Of a stretch of DNA of 7,471 nucleotides, positions 6,778 through 7,471 are shown in pieces; within the stretch, counting starts at the first letter, position 1, and every line of letters starts with the position of its first letter. The notes under the pieces were generated by a model that had not been told where the DNA came from, did not search any database, and saw nothing but the letters and a program-made list of their open reading frames with translations. The stretch covers positions 1 through 7,471 of the forward strand of contig RGES01000061.1 in NCBI GenBank assembly GCA_009917805.1. The letters run 5' to 3'. Origin of the DNA: Verrucomicrobiota bacterium. GTDB lineage: Bacteria; Verrucomicrobiota; Verrucomicrobiia; Opitutales; UBA953. A program made the position numbers and the translations under genes.

Positions 6778-7471
6778 TCGCTTCGGGCGAGGAAGTCGGC
6801 TTGGCTTCGGGCGCCGGGCGTTCCGTCACCTCGAAATAGGTCACCGAGCCCAGCTTGGTGCCATCCGGCAGCCAGAGGCCGCGGCTGCAGCCACGGTTGA
6901 CGAACTCTTCGGCTTCGGAGGTATTAAGGACGGCGGCGGCCATCGCGAGTCCTTCGGCCTCGAGGGCGGAAGTGGCGATCGCCCGCACCGGACCGGGCAA
7001 GGCGACGACCTGGCCCGTGCGCGGGTCGACGAGGTTACCACTGGCCGGGTCGGCCGTCTTGCTGGCCATCGCGAAACGGCAGAGCTTGATCTCGGCGTTC
7101 GCGCCGACGCCGATGCGCCAGCCGGCGGATTCGCCCGGAGGATCGAGCGCGAGCGTCACGCTGCCGGAAGCCATGAGCAAGGCGCGGTGGATGCCCCAGC
7201 TGCTTTCGAGCATGTCCGCCATGCGGTCGAGCGCGTAGCCGCGGACGATCGCGCCGAAGTCGACGGCGCAGCCGAACTTCACGCAGTGGAGCTCGCAGCC
7301 GTCGAGGCGGAACTCGCCCTCGCGATAGGCCGAAATCACCTGGGTCCAGGCCTGGTCATCGGGATTGAACGGCAGGTCGCCACGGTTCTTCCAGTAGCTG
7401 AACAAAGCGCCCGCGGTGGCGTCGAACGCCTTGCCGGTGTCTGCGCTGACGTCCTTCGAGAAATTCCACAG
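6770..7471 (-). CDS. apbE: ApbE-like FAD:protein FMN transferase, C-terminal 233 residues, divergent active site, 5' end outside window
   Basis: ApbE (Ftp) enzymes transfer FMN from FAD to Thr/Ser of flavoproteins such as Rnf/Nqr subunits, usually in the periplasm. The frame is open to the window edge at 7471, so the TTG at 7403-7405 is not the start. About 100 N-terminal residues, with any signal peptide, lie outside. Family landmarks in window numbering: AFDATAGALFSYW (15-27, cf. FDPTxGxLxxxW), DFGAIVRGYALDRM (71-84, cf. DLGGIAKGYAVD), GWRIGV (117-122), NLVDPRTGQ (146-154, cf. SHIIDPRTG) and TSALEAEGLAMAAAVL (167-182, cf. the AxxADAxxTAxxVLG metal-site segment). Several normally conserved residues are changed: Lys to Arg77, GG(D/N) to S102-G-S104, His to Asn146, Asp to Glu173 and Thr to Met177. 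Catalysis may be weak or lost. The tail after TYFEV is Pro/Ser/Thr/Glu-rich. The gene converges on the TPR gene with an 8-base overlap; no flavoprotein partner is visible. Confidence 0.88.
   Translation of the reverse strand: MWNFSKDVSADTGKAFDATAGALFSYWKNRGDLPFNPDDQAWTQVISAYREGEFRLDGCELHCVKFGCAVDFGAIVRGYALDRMADMLESSWGIHRALLMASGSVTLALDPPGESAGWRIGVGANAEIKLCRFAMASKTADPASGNLVDPRTGQVVALPGPVRAIATSALEAEGLAMAAAVLNTSEAEEFVNRGCSRGLWLPDGTKLGSVTYFEVTERPAPEAKPTSSPEATT

Noticed and set aside
6778..6790. Short hairpin TCGC-TTCGG-GCGA just after the TPR stop as a possible terminator
   Set aside because: The stem is only four base pairs, has no U-tract and lies within apbE codons.
1..7471. A novel defence, mobile or CRISPR-type system
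   Set aside because: There are no repeats, transposase, integrase, nuclease-effector or toxin-antitoxin signatures. All five genes belong to or resemble housekeeping or envelope families.

Overview
This window is a GC-rich, densely coding stretch of a bacterial chromosome with five protein genes and no RNA genes, mobile elements, CRISPR arrays or long repeats that I can see. G/C-ending codons dominate throughout, so nearly every gene casts long open shadow frames on the other strand. My impression of the protein sequences is a Verrucomicrobiota-like (Opitutae-type) organism, but that is a weak guess from style, not from a marker gene.

Layout. (1) 1-1530, +: the C-terminal three quarters of the UvrB excision-repair helicase, cut by the window start. 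(2) 1531-3060, -: complete MutL mismatch-repair ATPase. It converges on uvrB with no base between the two stop codons (TGATCA at 1528-1533). (3) 3061-3226: a 166-base divergent intergenic region, the only real non-coding gap. (4) 3227 to about 5015, +: a thioredoxin-domain/DUF255 (YyaL/SSP411-like) protein. Its reading frame breaks near 4680 with about 40 expected residues missing, and its C-terminal remnant runs in another frame with no plausible stop. (5) About 5032-6777, +: a membrane-anchored, TPR-like helical-repeat protein of unknown function. (6) 6770-7471, -: the C-terminal part of an ApbE-like FAD:protein FMN transferase, cut by the window end, whose stop overlaps the TPR gene tail by 8 bases.

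How they fit together. UvrB (nucleotide excision repair) and MutL (mismatch repair) are both DNA-repair proteins but lie on opposite strands, so they are neighbours and not an operon. The DUF255 and TPR genes are in the same direction and may be co-transcribed. ApbE-like proteins normally act outside the cytoplasmic membrane, as the TPR protein may, but no functional link is shown.

I did not find a clearly new multi-gene system. The points worth a second look are the broken DUF255 gene and its unclear boundary with the TPR gene, a MutL whose endonuclease and metal-binding motifs are eroded while its ATPase and clamp-binding motifs are intact, and an ApbE-like protein that has lost several flavin/metal-site residues.
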